NCBI GenBank assembly: GCA_022823945.1
Contig: JAJEBK010000032.1
Location: 203,295-267,294 of the forward strand
Source of the DNA: Anaerolineae bacterium
GTDB taxonomy: Bacteria > Chloroflexota > Anaerolineae > Aggregatilineales > Phototrophicaceae
Direction: 5' to 3'
DNA: 64,000 nucleotides
Shown piece after piece: positions 9,267 through 19,066 of the stretch. A program made the translations under genes and the position numbers. Position 1 is the first letter of the stretch. Each line of letters opens with the position of its first letter. The notes beneath the pieces are model-generated. The model ran no database searches, was not told the DNA's origin, and worked only from the letters and a program-made list of their open reading frames with translations.

Positions 9267-9324
9267 AGTCGCTTTGTGACTGGCGTGGTCCGACAGCCGG
9301 GCTGATTTTTTTGGGGAGCGGAAA

Positions 9325-12021
9325 ATGAGCGATGCGCGCAAACCTGGCTCCAATATTTTGAGCCAAGATATTCACCTGCTGGGCAGTTGGCTTGGCGTCA
9401 TCATCCAGGAACAATGCGGCCAGGAAGCCTATGATCTGGTCGAAGAGATCCGCGCCATGTCCAAGGCGCGCCGCAATGGCGATGCCGAAGCCGCTTTCCA
9501 ACTGGCAGACCGCCTGGAAAATCTGCCGCTGGATTCCAAACATGTGCTCATCAAGGCATTTTCCAATTACTTTCAACTGATAAACATCGCCGAAGACTTG
9601 CAGCGAATCCGCGTAATCCGCCAGCGCGAAGCCAAGGGCCGGCTGAGAGAGTCGATTATCGGGGCGGTCCGCGCTTTGAAGAAGAATGGCAAGACAGCCG
9701 CCGACATGCGCGCCCTGCTGGAGCAAACGCGTCTGCGTCTCGTGCTGACAGCCCACCCTTCGGAAGCAAAACGCCAGGAAACATTGGTCAAGCTGCGGCA
9801 TATCGCCAGCATGATGGAACGCCGCGACCGCCACAACCTGCTGCCCAGAGAGCTGCGCAAGCTGGAAAGCGCGCTGGCGGAAGAGGTCGAAGAGCTTTGG
9901 CAGACTCGCCAGGTGCGCGCCTCGAAAAAAGAAGTCGCGGACGAAGTCGACTTTGGCGTCTATTTCATCCGCTCGGTCATTATTGATGTCGTCATCGACA
10001 TTTACGAAGATTTGCAGATGGCGCTGGAACAAAGCTACCCCGAAGCAAATTGGACAGCGCTGCCGCCGGTGCTGCGTTATGCATCGTGGATAGGCGGCGA
10101 CCGCGATGGCAATCCCAATGTGACCACCGATGTCACCCTGCAGACGCTGGCGACCCTGCGCAGCACAGCGCGGCAGATCTACCTGGACGAAATTGAGCTG
10201 CTGGGGCAACACCTGACGCAAGACACCGAGCGATTCGGCGCGTCGGCAGAGATCCGCGCTGCCACAGACGGTGATGATGCTTTGGAGAAGCGCTTTCCGG
10301 CCGAGTTGTACCGTCAAAAACTGGCCCGCATCCAACGCAAGCTCGCGACTGACGATTATCGATCCAGCCGCGGTTTTCTGCGCGACCTGCTGCAAGTGCA
10401 AGACAGCCTGAAAGCACACGGCGGCCTGCGCTCGGCTTTGGGCACAGTGCAGCGACTGGTGCGCAAGCTGCGTCTATTTGGATTGCATCTGGTGCCGCTG
10501 GAAGTGCGCGAAAATGCCGAGTTGCACAGCGCCGCGCTGGATGAAATTTTTGCCCGATACGACATTTGCGAAAAGTACCTGGCTCTGCCCGAAGCGCAGA
10601 AGCAGACGTTGTTGGCAGCCGAGATCCGCAGCCGGCGGCCGCTATTCCCGCAAGACATCGACAGCTTCAGCGATGGCACCCAAAGCATCATCCGCACCTG
10701 GCGCATGATCGGCGCGGCGCATGCGCAATACGACGCCATCGTCATCGACACGGTCATCGCCAGCATGTCCCAGCAGCCCAGCGATGTATTGGCCATGCTG
10801 GTCTTTGCCAGCGAAGTCGGCATTGACCGCCATATCACCATCGTGCCGCTTTTTGAAACAATAGATGACCTGTACCGCGCGCCGCAGATTATGGAGCAGC
10901 TCTTTGGCATCGCCGAGTATCAAGCCTATCTGTCGGCGCGTGCGGGGAAACGCGGCTTGCGCCAACAGATCATGATCGGCTATTCCGACAGCAGCAAAGA
11001 CGGCGGCTATCTGGCGTCAAACTGGAACTTGTATCACGCGCAGCAACTGCTTACAGAAACCTGCGTCAAGCACGGCGTCTCCCTGGAATTATTTCATGGG
11101 CGTGGCGGCAGCATCGGTCGTGGCGGCGGACCCACCAACCGCGCTATCTTGTCCCAGCCGCCCGAGTCCTTGCGCGGTGGCGTCAAAATCACCGAGCAGG
11201 GCGAAGTCATCGCCTATCGCTACAGCAACCGCGGCATCGGTCATCGGCATTTGCACCAGGTGCTCAACGCCGTGCTGATTGGCATGGGCGCACCAGAGCA
11301 GCATCATGTGCCGGCGCATTACTACGAAGCGATGGAACAGTTGTCAGAGTTAAGCCGCGCTTGTTATCGGCAGTTCGTCTATGAAAGCGATGGGTTCATT
11401 GAATATTGGCAGCAAGCCACGCCAATCCGCGAGCTAAGCCGTATGCAGATCAGCTCGAGGCCCGCCAAACGCGCCGAACGCGCTGGTTTCACCGCCATGC
11501 GCGCCATCCCCTGGATGTTCAGCTGGATGCAAAGCCGCGCAATCGTGCCAAGTTGGTTCGGTGTGGGCACAGCCTTCGAGACCTTTGCCGAGCAGGACGA
11601 GCCAGGACTGCGCTTGCTGCAAGAGATGTACCGCAGTTGGGCTTTCTTCAAGGCGATCATCGACAACGCCCAGCTCGATGTCGCCAAAGCCGATATGGGC
11701 ATTGCCGCGCTCTATTCTTCGCTGGTCGAACCTGTCGAGCTGCGCGAGCGATTCTTCGGCTGGATCAAAGCCGAGCACACCCGCAGCAGCAACATGATTA
11801 TGCGCGTGACGCAGCAAGACGCGCTGTTGGCGAATATGCCAGCCATCCAGACTTCTATCCAGCGGCGCAACCCCTATGTCGACCCGCTCAATTTTATGCA
11901 GGTGGCTCTCTTGCGCGAACTGCGGGGGCTGGATGAAGACGATGCGCAGTGGCGCCCCGTGCTGGATGCCACGCTGGCGACCATCAATGGCATCGCGGCA
12001 GGCATGAAGACGACGGGCTAG
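9325..12021 (+). CDS. ppc: Phosphoenolpyruvate carboxylase
   Basis: Protein of 898 residues, the usual length for bacterial PEP carboxylase. It adds bicarbonate to PEP to give oxaloacetate, replenishing the TCA cycle. Catalytic signatures are present: LTAHPSE with His144, WIGGDRDGNP, the glycine loop FHGRGGSIGRGGGP, and a C-terminal end of KTTG in place of the common NTG. GGGGAG lies nine bases before the ATG. Upstream of it a short CAGC/GCTG hairpin is followed by seven T residues, possibly an attenuator. With citrate synthase and aconitase elsewhere in the window this enzyme can supply carbon for 2-oxoglutarate and lysine. Confidence 0.93.
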   Translation: MSDARKPGSNILSQDIHLLGSWLGVIIQEQCGQEAYDLVEEIRAMSKARRNGDAEAAFQLADRLENLPLDSKHVLIKAFSNYFQLINIAEDLQRIRVIRQREAKGRLRESIIGAVRALKKNGKTAADMRALLEQTRLRLVLTAHPSEAKRQETLVKLRHIASMMERRDRHNLLPRELRKLESALAEEVEELWQTRQVRASKKEVADEVDFGVYFIRSVIIDVVIDIYEDLQMALEQSYPEANWTALPPVLRYASWIGGDRDGNPNVTTDVTLQTLATLRSTARQIYLDEIELLGQHLTQDTERFGASAEIRAATDGDDALEKRFPAELYRQKLARIQRKLATDDYRSSRGFLRDLLQVQDSLKAHGGLRSALGTVQRLVRKLRLFGLHLVPLEVRENAELHSAALDEIFARYDICEKYLALPEAQKQTLLAAEIRSRRPLFPQDIDSFSDGTQSIIRTWRMIGAAHAQYDAIVIDTVIASMSQQPSDVLAMLVFASEVGIDRHITIVPLFETIDDLYRAPQIMEQLFGIAEYQAYLSARAGKRGLRQQIMIGYSDSSKDGGYLASNWNLYHAQQLLTETCVKHGVSLELFHGRGGSIGRGGGPTNRAILSQPPESLRGGVKITEQGEVIAYRYSNRGIGHRHLHQVLNAVLIGMGAPEQHHVPAHYYEAMEQLSELSRACYRQFVYESDGFIEYWQQATPIRELSRMQISSRPAKRAERAGFTAMRAIPWMFSWMQSRAIVPSWFGVGTAFETFAEQDEPGLRLLQEMYRSWAFFKAIIDNAQLDVAKADMGIAALYSSLVEPVELRERFFGWIKAEHTRSSNMIMRVTQQDALLANMPAIQTSIQRRNPYVDPLNFMQVALLRELRGLDEDDAQWRPVLDATLATINGIAAGMKTTG

Positions 12022-12036
12022 AGAGACAGCGCTTGT

Positions 12037-13605
12037 TTATTGCCCGGCTACTCCCGGCTGGCGCAGAAATTCAGACCGCGTGGCTTGTGTGAGAACTTGC
12101 TGGTTATCAGGCAGCAGGCTCCAAAAGAGCGCGGGGTCGGCAATGCGACCAGCGGCAGCCTGACTGTACTGCCCGAGTAGCTGCATGAAAGCCTCATCGC
12201 CGATATCATCGCGCAGGTTGTGCAACATTTGCACGCCGCGCAAGTAGATGGCGTTGATGTAGGCGCGCGCGGTTGTGAATTCGTAGACGGCGCTGTCGAC
12301 CTTGCCTTGTGGGAAAAAGCCAGCCACTCGGAAGCTCCACCACCAATTCCTTTCTGCTGGATAAAACGCCTCAATATACAGGTATTCGCTGTAAGTAGCG
12401 AGCGCTTCGTCCAGCCAGGGGTTCAGCGCCGAGTCGCTGCCGACGCGGGCATACCACCACTGATGCGCGATCTCATGCACAGCGATTAATGTCAGGTAAT
12501 TCTTGGGCGTGCCATCAAAGCCATAAAACCAGGCGCTGCCCACATAAACCAGCCCCGTGAATTCCATGCCATCAGGAAAGTCGCCTTGCACGATCACAAA
12601 CCGCTTGTAGGGGTACGCGCCGAAGTAGCGGGCAAACAGATCGAGCGCCTTGCCAGCTTCAACCAACAGATGCGAGACACTATCCAGGCGCGAACCGCCC
12701 GCATTGACCTGGGCATCGGCAAAATTGTAGACAGCCGCCACCAGCCCTGGCGCGACTTCCCGCTCGGTTAGGATGAATTCTTCGCTGAGGCTGATGGCCA
12801 AGTCGCGCGATGCCGGCAGCTCCACCAGCCACTGCCCCGCCCCCAAGCGCGTTACATCGCCGGGCGCAGCCAACTGCAGCTTGTCTGACGCATTTTTCGC
12901 CGTGATCTGCACCTGCCAGTCCGTCCACTCATAGACGATTTGCTCGCCGATGCCGCTGGGCTGATGTATCCGCCAGTCGCCAGTCAGCCGGGCGGCGACA
13001 GTTGGCAAGAAGTGACTCAAATTGAGCTGGCGCGGGCTGTAGCCAAAGAAACCACGGTAAGAGCGCAAGCCTTCGCGTATGGCGCTCGGACGCAGCTGAA
13101 AAGTCAGCGCGGCTTCCAGCCAGCAGCCCGGTTGCAGCGGAGGGTCCAGCAGTATCTCGAGGCGGTTGCTATCCAGCTGATAAGCGGCGCTTTCGCCATT
13201 GATGCGCAGATCCAGCAGCGAGAAGGCGTCTGTCCATTGATTGGCTTGCACATCCACAACCAGCTTGTTCAGTGGCTCTGCTTCCAGATTGTGGAAGACG
13301 ATGCGTTGAGAGACATCAGCGGTGCGCGCGCCATAATCGACATTCACATCGGCTTCAACGCGACGCGCCAGCTCGGGAGCAGATTGGGGACAGCGATTTG
13401 GTTTGCGATCAAGCGTGGGCTGGGCGACCTGTGAATCGCTGTGGACTGTCAGCGGTGTGGCTTCTTTCTGCAATGTTTCCAGGTGCAAGTTGGTTTTCCC
13501 GACGACCGTGGCGTCTTCGGCGGATGTGGCTCGGCTCAAGTTGCAGCCGACCAGCAAAAAGCCACTGAGCAGAATAAGCAGGCAGTCGCGAAACATAGGC
13601 GGCAT
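12037..13605 (-). CDS. M1-family (gluzincin) metallopeptidase lipoprotein
   Basis: Predicted 522-residue exported protein. It begins with a lipoprotein signal (CLLILLSGFLLVGC, lipobox LVGC), then an N-terminal beta domain of M1 type, and a gluzincin domain with HEIAHQWW (first His at about residue 377) and a downstream glutamate in LDEALATYSEY, giving the HExxH-18-E zinc site. The usual GAMEN exopeptidase motif is replaced by GMEF, so aminopeptidase specificity is uncertain. ATG 13605 follows GGGGAG at a workable distance; nearby ATGs at 13608 and 13596 are alternatives. It converges with ppc, leaving 15 bases between stops, and diverges from the UbiA gene. Confidence 0.82.
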   Translation of the reverse strand: MPPMFRDCLLILLSGFLLVGCNLSRATSAEDATVVGKTNLHLETLQKEATPLTVHSDSQVAQPTLDRKPNRCPQSAPELARRVEADVNVDYGARTADVSQRIVFHNLEAEPLNKLVVDVQANQWTDAFSLLDLRINGESAAYQLDSNRLEILLDPPLQPGCWLEAALTFQLRPSAIREGLRSYRGFFGYSPRQLNLSHFLPTVAARLTGDWRIHQPSGIGEQIVYEWTDWQVQITAKNASDKLQLAAPGDVTRLGAGQWLVELPASRDLAISLSEEFILTEREVAPGLVAAVYNFADAQVNAGGSRLDSVSHLLVEAGKALDLFARYFGAYPYKRFVIVQGDFPDGMEFTGLVYVGSAWFYGFDGTPKNYLTLIAVHEIAHQWWYARVGSDSALNPWLDEALATYSEYLYIEAFYPAERNWWWSFRVAGFFPQGKVDSAVYEFTTARAYINAIYLRGVQMLHNLRDDIGDEAFMQLLGQYSQAAAGRIADPALFWSLLPDNQQVLTQATRSEFLRQPGVAGQ

Positions 13606-13723
13606 CATACTCCCCGCGCGCCACGCCGACAATGCAGGGTTCATCTGCGCCGCGTATGCGCCAGGCGCGTCCTGTGTTATGCTTGTCGCGAAAGATAAGA
13701 AGCGGTCAATTCGTGTATCCGGC

Positions 13724-14641
13724 ATGAGCCAAACAGCCCCGCGCGCAACCAGCAGCAAACTCGCCGCGATCCTACGGTTGTCGCGTTGGCGAGAGCATGT
13801 TCCTTTCACCATTCCGTTGACACTGGTCGGCGGTCTGCTGGCGATGGAACCGATTGGCGCTGCGGTCGACTGGCGGCTCTTTGTCGTGCTGGCTGCCAAT
13901 GTGCTGGCGATGTGCTTCGCGTTCATGCTCAACGATGTGGAAGATGCGCCGGACGATGCGCTGGACAAGTCCAAGCGCGCTCACAATGTCATCAGCAGCG
14001 GACTGCTCAGCCGGCGGCAAGGCTTGGGCGTCTGCGCGGGGACATTTGCGCTGTCTTTGCTGCTCTATGTTTGGGCAGGCGGCTGGGCGCTGGCGCTGGG
14101 TGGCGTCACGCTGGCGTTGTGTTATCTGTATTCGGCGCACCCTTTTCGCTTCAAAGCGCGTCCGCTGACCGACTTCCTTTCGCATGCGCTCATGTTGAGC
14201 GGCTTGCTCGTGGCGGCTGGATATGCCACTTACAGCAGCGCTGCTGACGATGTGTGGCTGGTCGTGTTGGCGGCTGTTTTATTTTCTGCTTATGGGCAAT
14301 TCTATAACCAGGTCGAAGATTATGATGTCGACAAGTCGGCTGGCTTGCAGAACACAGCCGTGCTGTTGGGTAAAAGAACGACCGCCTGGCTGGGGCATCT
14401 GTCGTTTGCCGGCGCGCTGGTTTGCATTGTCGGCGCTATTGCGCAGGGATTGTTCCCCGACTGGCTGGGCGTCATCGTCGGCATCGGTGTCTTGGCCTGC
14501 GGCGTCTTTCCCTGGGAGCTGGACATGCGCGGCAACAAAGCGGCATTCAGCGCGAATTTGCAGCGGCCCGGCTTGCTTGTCGCCAACTTGACAGCATGGA
14601 TATGGTTGGCAGCCAATCTGGGCCTGCTGGCCATCGTCTGA
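13724..14641 (+). CDS. UbiA-family prenyltransferase
   Basis: Integral membrane protein of 305 residues with about eight hydrophobic segments and both aspartate-rich motifs of the UbiA superfamily: NDVEDAPDD near residue 68 and QVEDYDVDKSAG near residue 197. Members transfer prenyl chains to quinone, haem, chlorophyll or lipid head groups; which acceptor is used here cannot be told from the sequence. The ATG is supported by the start of similarity; the open frame continues far upstream but there it overlaps the antisense peptidase gene. No quinone pathway neighbours are present. Confidence 0.75.
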   Translation: MSQTAPRATSSKLAAILRLSRWREHVPFTIPLTLVGGLLAMEPIGAAVDWRLFVVLAANVLAMCFAFMLNDVEDAPDDALDKSKRAHNVISSGLLSRRQGLGVCAGTFALSLLLYVWAGGWALALGGVTLALCYLYSAHPFRFKARPLTDFLSHALMLSGLLVAAGYATYSSAADDVWLVVLAAVLFSAYGQFYNQVEDYDVDKSAGLQNTAVLLGKRTTAWLGHLSFAGALVCIVGAIAQGLFPDWLGVIVGIGVLACGVFPWELDMRGNKAAFSANLQRPGLLVANLTAWIWLAANLGLLAIV

Positions 14642-14656
14642 ACAGCCGCTCTCCGC

Positions 14657-14687
14657 TTGACCGACTCGCAAATGCTTGTGCTAGTAT
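14657..14687 (+). promoter_or_regulatory. Promoter with extended -10 upstream of the 133-residue membrane protein
   Basis: TTGACC at 14657-14662, a 19-base spacer, then TGCTAGTAT with the -10 hexamer TAGTAT at 14682-14687. The TG two bases upstream of the hexamer makes an extended -10. The start codon at 14718 lies about 30 bases downstream. Confidence 0.5.
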
Positions 14688-14717
14688 ACGGGCAGGCACA
14701 CGCGAGCAAGCAGGCAC

Positions 14718-15119
14718 ATGGCAGATATTCACCAAATCCTATTTAACATGCACATTTTCTACTCGCTGGCGCTGGGCATTTGGGCGGCGTTCGCGGCTAT
14801 ATTGGCGCGCGGCAAGGAGTCGCTCAGCGGGCATTACTGGGGTGCGGTGGTCGTCTATGCGCTGCTGGCGGGCATTACCTTGCTGGTCGGAGTCGGGCTG
14901 CTATTGACGGGCTTTGAGCTGCGTTCGGGACGGACTGTCGTGTATGTGCTGTACATGCTGTGGCTGGCCATCATCATGCCGGGCTTGTTCAGCCTGATGA
15001 GCGGGCGCGATGATCGTCAGGCGGCTTTTGCCTACGCCCTGTTGGCTTTCTTCAACTTCAGCACCTCGGTCAGCATGATACAGCGCGAACTGATTGGTCC
15101 CTGGGTCACCATCTCTTAA
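14718..15119 (+). CDS. Small membrane protein of unknown function
   Basis: Protein of 133 residues with about four transmembrane helices: residues 10-30, 42-64, 75-96 and 104-120. Short loops carry RGKES and SGRDDR. I do not recognise a named family. It has its own promoter, starts at an ATG preceded by a weak AGG, and is followed 18 bases later by the CCA-adding-enzyme homologue, so the two may be cotranscribed. No catalytic or metal-binding motif is visible. Confidence 0.6.
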   Translation: MADIHQILFNMHIFYSLALGIWAAFAAILARGKESLSGHYWGAVVVYALLAGITLLVGVGLLLTGFELRSGRTVVYVLYMLWLAIIMPGLFSLMSGRDDRQAAFAYALLAFFNFSTSVSMIQRELIGPWVTIS

Positions 15120-15137
15120 GTTACAAGCTGGCTAACC

Positions 15138-16517
15138 ATGACACCGCCAGATAGCACAAACAACAAGCCAGGTTCTTTCGACCGCAGCGCGCTGGTTCGC
15201 GGACTGGGTGAAGCGCCGGCGCGTCTGACAGACCTTGTGGCAAAACAGGCGCAAGACCAGGGACACGCCCTCTACCTGGTTGGCGGGGTCCTGCGAGATC
15301 TGCTGTTGGGGGGAGGCAGCGCCGACCTGGATTTCGTGATTGAAAGCGATGCTTCTGCATTCGCTCGTGGTTTGCAGAAGCGATATGGCGGACAGGTGCA
15401 CGCACACAAACCGTTTGGCACGGCGAAATGGTCGCTGAATGCTGAATCTGCCGACAGGCTCGGGCTGCCCCTGGACGATCTGCCGCAGCATATCGACTTT
15501 GCTCGGGCGCGCAAAGAGACTTATGCGGAGCCGGCCGCCCTGCCCCTTACCATGCCGGGCAGCATCGAGGACGACATGCAGCGGCGCGACTTTTCGATCA
15601 ATGCGCTGGCGCTGAGCCTAAGCCCAAAAGCGCGCTACGGGCAACTGCTGGATGCCTGCAGCGGCTTGCAAGACCTGCGTAATCGTCAAATTCGCGTTTT
15701 GCATGAGCGCAGCTTCATTGACGACCCCACACGGATATTGCGCACGCTGCGATTTGCAACTCGGCTTAATTTCGAAATCTCTGCCCAGACGGCGGGCTGG
15801 TTGCTGCATGCGCTGCCACTGCTGGGGCGGGTTTCGGGTGCGCGCCTGCGCAACGAAACAAAATTGATTTTGGCGGAGGAATTGGCTGGCGAGATCCTGT
15901 TGCGCTTGAATGACCTGGGCGCATTGAAAGCGATTCAGCCCGGCTTTTACATGCCAAAGCGCCTGGCGAGCGACCTCAAACGCGCGAGCAAGCAGGCACC
16001 ACCCTGGCGATCGCCAGACCATGATGCGCTGGCATTGCGTTGGTGCTTGCTGCTGGCAGGCTGTGAAGAACCTGTCGCTCGCGGTATCGCCAAGCGCCTG
16101 GACCTGAATCGCCGACAGACCGACAGCGTAATCGCCACTTGTCGCATTATGGCGATTGCCGAAGAACTCGCCGACCCGAGGCTCCGCCCCAGCGAGATCG
16201 CCCCGCGCCTGGAAACCTTGCCGTCCACCGCCCTGCACGCTGGCTGGCTGTTGCTGCATGACTCGTCAGCCGCCCAGGAACGATTGCGCTTGACCATGCA
16301 GCGCTGGCGGACTATCCGCCCCTGCACAAATGGGCATGACCTGCGCGCGCTGGGCTTGCCGCCTGGTCCGCGCTACAAGCAGATTCTGAAGCGGCTGCGT
16401 GGCGCATGGATCGATGGCGATGTGCGGTCATGCGCAGCTGAACAGGCGCTGCTGCAGCAATTGCTGGAAAGCGGCGAGTTTGCGCCTGCCGTTCAACCCG
16501 GTGCAAGGCTCCTGTAA
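15138..16517 (+). CDS. cca: CCA tRNA nucleotidyltransferase / poly(A) polymerase family protein
   Basis: Class II nucleotidyltransferase-fold protein of 459 residues. The N-terminal catalytic head has YLVGGVLRDLLL (49-57) and the DLDFVIE carboxylates (63-69), followed by the RRDFSINALAL and RILRTLRFATRL segments that bind nucleotide in CCA-adding enzymes. The C-terminal helical part is less conserved. The family adds or repairs the CCA end of tRNAs; the serine tRNAs at the right end of this window lack encoded CCA, which fits a need for such an enzyme. An A-adding or poly(A) polymerase specificity cannot be excluded. Confidence 0.78.
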   Translation: MTPPDSTNNKPGSFDRSALVRGLGEAPARLTDLVAKQAQDQGHALYLVGGVLRDLLLGGGSADLDFVIESDASAFARGLQKRYGGQVHAHKPFGTAKWSLNAESADRLGLPLDDLPQHIDFARARKETYAEPAALPLTMPGSIEDDMQRRDFSINALALSLSPKARYGQLLDACSGLQDLRNRQIRVLHERSFIDDPTRILRTLRFATRLNFEISAQTAGWLLHALPLLGRVSGARLRNETKLILAEELAGEILLRLNDLGALKAIQPGFYMPKRLASDLKRASKQAPPWRSPDHDALALRWCLLLAGCEEPVARGIAKRLDLNRRQTDSVIATCRIMAIAEELADPRLRPSEIAPRLETLPSTALHAGWLLLHDSSAAQERLRLTMQRWRTIRPCTNGHDLRALGLPPGPRYKQILKRLRGAWIDGDVRSCAAEQALLQQLLESGEFAPAVQPGARLL

Positions 16518-16576
16518 GGATTTTCTGGCAGACTGCTGGCAAAAGCAGGACACAGGCTGATGCGGAGATGGTGGCA

Positions 16577-18499
16577 ATGGATAATGTGACGATTGGCTTG
16601 GCGCTGGTGGCGGGCTTGCTTTCCTTTATCTCGCCTTGTGTGCTGCCGCTGGTGCCCGCCTACATCGGATATATGGGTGGGCGTCTGACACACCAGGTCA
16701 GCCGACAGAACGCAACAGGAGCGCCGCCCTCAATCAGTTTTGGCATGCGTTTGCAGATGCTGATGCATGGTGCCGCCTTCGTTTCGGGCTTTACCTTGAT
16801 CTTCGTGCTAATCGGCTTGCTGACGACGGCGCTCTCCAGCGTGGCGGGCCAATATGTCGGAGCCTTTACGCAAGCGCTGGGCCGAGTGGGTGGCGTCGTA
16901 ATCATCTTTTTTGGCTTGCAATTCATGGGCTTGCTGCCGCGCTTGTTCAACTGGCTGCGGGGCAAGAACCGCGCTCCGTTTCTGGACAGCCGCTTGTTTA
17001 GCCTGGCGGTCGCTTTCGTTGCCAGCGTCTTGATTTATTGGGCGCTGCTGGAAGAAGTGGTCCTGGCGCTGCCGGTCATCGCTGCGCTGCTGCTGGGCAT
17101 GTTTGCTGGCGGCGCATTTTCTCAGCCGGCGCGCTTTTGGATGGCGCTGATGGATCGGATGCAGGGCGCGCTTTATGCCGATACGCGCGGCGATATCAGT
17201 GGCGGACGCGAAGGCTTGGTTGGCTCTGCATTCATGGGCATGGTCTTTTCGGCCGGTTGGACACCTTGCATCGGTCCGCTGTTGGGCACGATCCTCACTG
17301 TCGCGGCGACAGCCGGCGCGACCAGCGGCGATATCGCCCAGGGCATGCTGCTGCTGGCGGCCTACAGTATCGGGCTGGGCATACCGTTTTTGATCACAGC
17401 CATGCTGATGGATGGCGCGCGTGGAGTCTTGAGGCGCTTGCAGCGGCACATGCGCAAAATCGAGCTCTTGAGTGGCTGCCTGATGATCCTCATCGGATTG
17501 CTGGTGGCGAGCGGGCGCTTGCAGAGCCTCAGCCAAACCTTCTCGCGCGGAGAATTCGCCGATTTTACCTTCCGCGTTGAAGAATGCGGATTAGCCGTCT
17601 TCGAAGGCGATCTGCACTTGCATCATCTTGGCGATTGTTTGGCAGGCACGCTGCTGCCAGTGGCGATCAATCAAAGCGCCAGCCTGCATTTCACTGCCGA
17701 CGCGCAATTGCGTCAGCTGCTGTTCCATGCCGAGGCCGGCGACAGCATTGATGTGGAAGCGCGCGGTTTGATAGACAGCGAGCTTGAGCTGGATATCGCG
17801 CTATACGCGCCCGACAACGCAATCGTGGCGCGCGCCAACACAGCCGAAAGTCGCCAGGTCGATGACAAGTTGTATCCCATGACGGCTGTCATAGTGGAAC
17901 GTGGCGGCTTGCATCTGCTAAGCCTGAGCGCCGAAGACTTCAACAACGACGCGCGCATCCGCGTCAAAGTGCGCCATGCGCTGCCGCTCGAGGAAGAACC
18001 CAGCTCGCAAGCTCTGGCCAACAATGGCATCAGCAGCCTGAGCGACCTGGTCAGCGAAATTGGCGAAGTCGGGCTGGAAGAAGGCAAGCGCGCCCCCGCA
18101 TTTGATATCACCACGCTGGATGGTGAGCGCTTTCGCCCCGCGGACCTGCGCGGCAAGGTGACGCTGCTGAACTTTTGGGGCACCTGGTGTGGTCCGTGCC
18201 GCCGCGAGATGCCCGAGTTCCAGCGCGTCTATGAGGAATGGGCGGCGCGCGGCTTTGAGATCCTTGCCATCGCCTACAACGACAGCGAAGCGGCCATGTC
18301 CGACTTCCGAGACGAATTCGGTCTGAGCTTCCCTCTGGCGCTGGATGACACGGGCGCGGTCAACGATGCCTATGCCATTCAGACGCGACCCAGTTCTTTT
18401 CTACTGGACAAAGACGGCATCATCAGGATGCGGCATTTCGGTGTGTTATCGCAAGTCCAACTAGACGACATGCTGGCGGCTGCTTTCGCCGATGAATAG
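16577..18499 (+). CDS. CcdA-type thiol transporter fused to a thioredoxin domain
   Basis: Fusion of about 640 residues. Residues 1-320 are a CcdA/DsbD-beta membrane domain with the two conserved redox cysteines, Cys21 in ISPCVLPLVP and Cys231 in AGWTPCIGP. An extracytoplasmic beta-rich region (about 330-500) resembles a PPC-like domain with the pattern LYAPDNAIVARAN. The C-terminus is a TlpA/ResA-type thioredoxin with the active site WCGPC in LLNFWGTWCGPCRREMPEF. It should carry electrons from cytoplasmic thioredoxin to an outward-facing thioredoxin on one chain. ATG 16577 is favoured over 16568 because GGAG lies nine bases upstream. The next gene is a second TlpA-like protein. Confidence 0.82.
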   Translation: MDNVTIGLALVAGLLSFISPCVLPLVPAYIGYMGGRLTHQVSRQNATGAPPSISFGMRLQMLMHGAAFVSGFTLIFVLIGLLTTALSSVAGQYVGAFTQALGRVGGVVIIFFGLQFMGLLPRLFNWLRGKNRAPFLDSRLFSLAVAFVASVLIYWALLEEVVLALPVIAALLLGMFAGGAFSQPARFWMALMDRMQGALYADTRGDISGGREGLVGSAFMGMVFSAGWTPCIGPLLGTILTVAATAGATSGDIAQGMLLLAAYSIGLGIPFLITAMLMDGARGVLRRLQRHMRKIELLSGCLMILIGLLVASGRLQSLSQTFSRGEFADFTFRVEECGLAVFEGDLHLHHLGDCLAGTLLPVAINQSASLHFTADAQLRQLLFHAEAGDSIDVEARGLIDSELELDIALYAPDNAIVARANTAESRQVDDKLYPMTAVIVERGGLHLLSLSAEDFNNDARIRVKVRHALPLEEEPSSQALANNGISSLSDLVSEIGEVGLEEGKRAPAFDITTLDGERFRPADLRGKVTLLNFWGTWCGPCRREMPEFQRVYEEWAARGFEILAIAYNDSEAAMSDFRDEFGLSFPLALDDTGAVNDAYAIQTRPSSFLLDKDGIIRMRHFGVLSQVQLDDMLAAAFADE

Positions 18500-18517
18500 C
18501 GCGCCTGCCAGACGCAG

Positions 18518-19066
18518 ATGAGCCGCTTGCACAGGCTCGCGCATTGGCTGGCAGCGCTGCTCTGCTGCGGTTTGGCGCTGGTTCTCATCATCCAAACTGG
18601 CTTGCCACAACGGTGGGAAACCGGCCGCGACCAATCCAAAACTGTTGCGCCTGCGGTGGGCCAGCCAGCGCCGATCTTTCAGCTGCTCAGCTCGTCTGGC
18701 GAGATAATTTCGCTGCTGTGGGGCGACTCTGCTTTTACGCTGCTGTACTTTTGGTCGACCAACTGCGCGCCTTGCCGCCACGAAATGCCCGCGCTTAACG
18801 AGCTGCACAATAGCGAGCCGCTGCGCATCCTGGCTGTGAATATGGGGGAAAGCGCGAAGCGGGTGCGCGCCTGGGTCGACCAACTGCAGTTGAGATACAC
18901 AGTGCTGCTCGATCCTGCTTTGGCTGTTGCGCGCGCCTACCAGATCCGCGGGCTGCCCAGCGCTTTTTTGATCGATGCGGAATATCGCATTGTTCGCGTG
19001 TATTTTGGTGCTGTCAGCATTGACCGGTTGCGGCGCGACATGGCTGGAACTGCGCGGCATGATTAG
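18518..19066 (+). CDS. Membrane-anchored TlpA/ResA-like thioredoxin
   Basis: Protein of 182 residues: an N-terminal membrane anchor (about 9-27) and an outward-facing thioredoxin domain with the CxxC site CAPC in FWSTNCAPCRHEMPAL, plus the cis-proline region IRGLPSAFLID. It likely receives electrons from the CcdA domain encoded just upstream and reduces envelope disulfides, for example in cytochrome maturation, though no cytochrome genes are in the window. The following DUF2085 gene starts inside its last codons, so the three genes look like one transcription unit. Confidence 0.82.
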   Translation: MSRLHRLAHWLAALLCCGLALVLIIQTGLPQRWETGRDQSKTVAPAVGQPAPIFQLLSSSGEIISLLWGDSAFTLLYFWSTNCAPCRHEMPALNELHNSEPLRILAVNMGESAKRVRAWVDQLQLRYTVLLDPALAVARAYQIRGLPSAFLIDAEYRIVRVYFGAVSIDRLRRDMAGTARHD

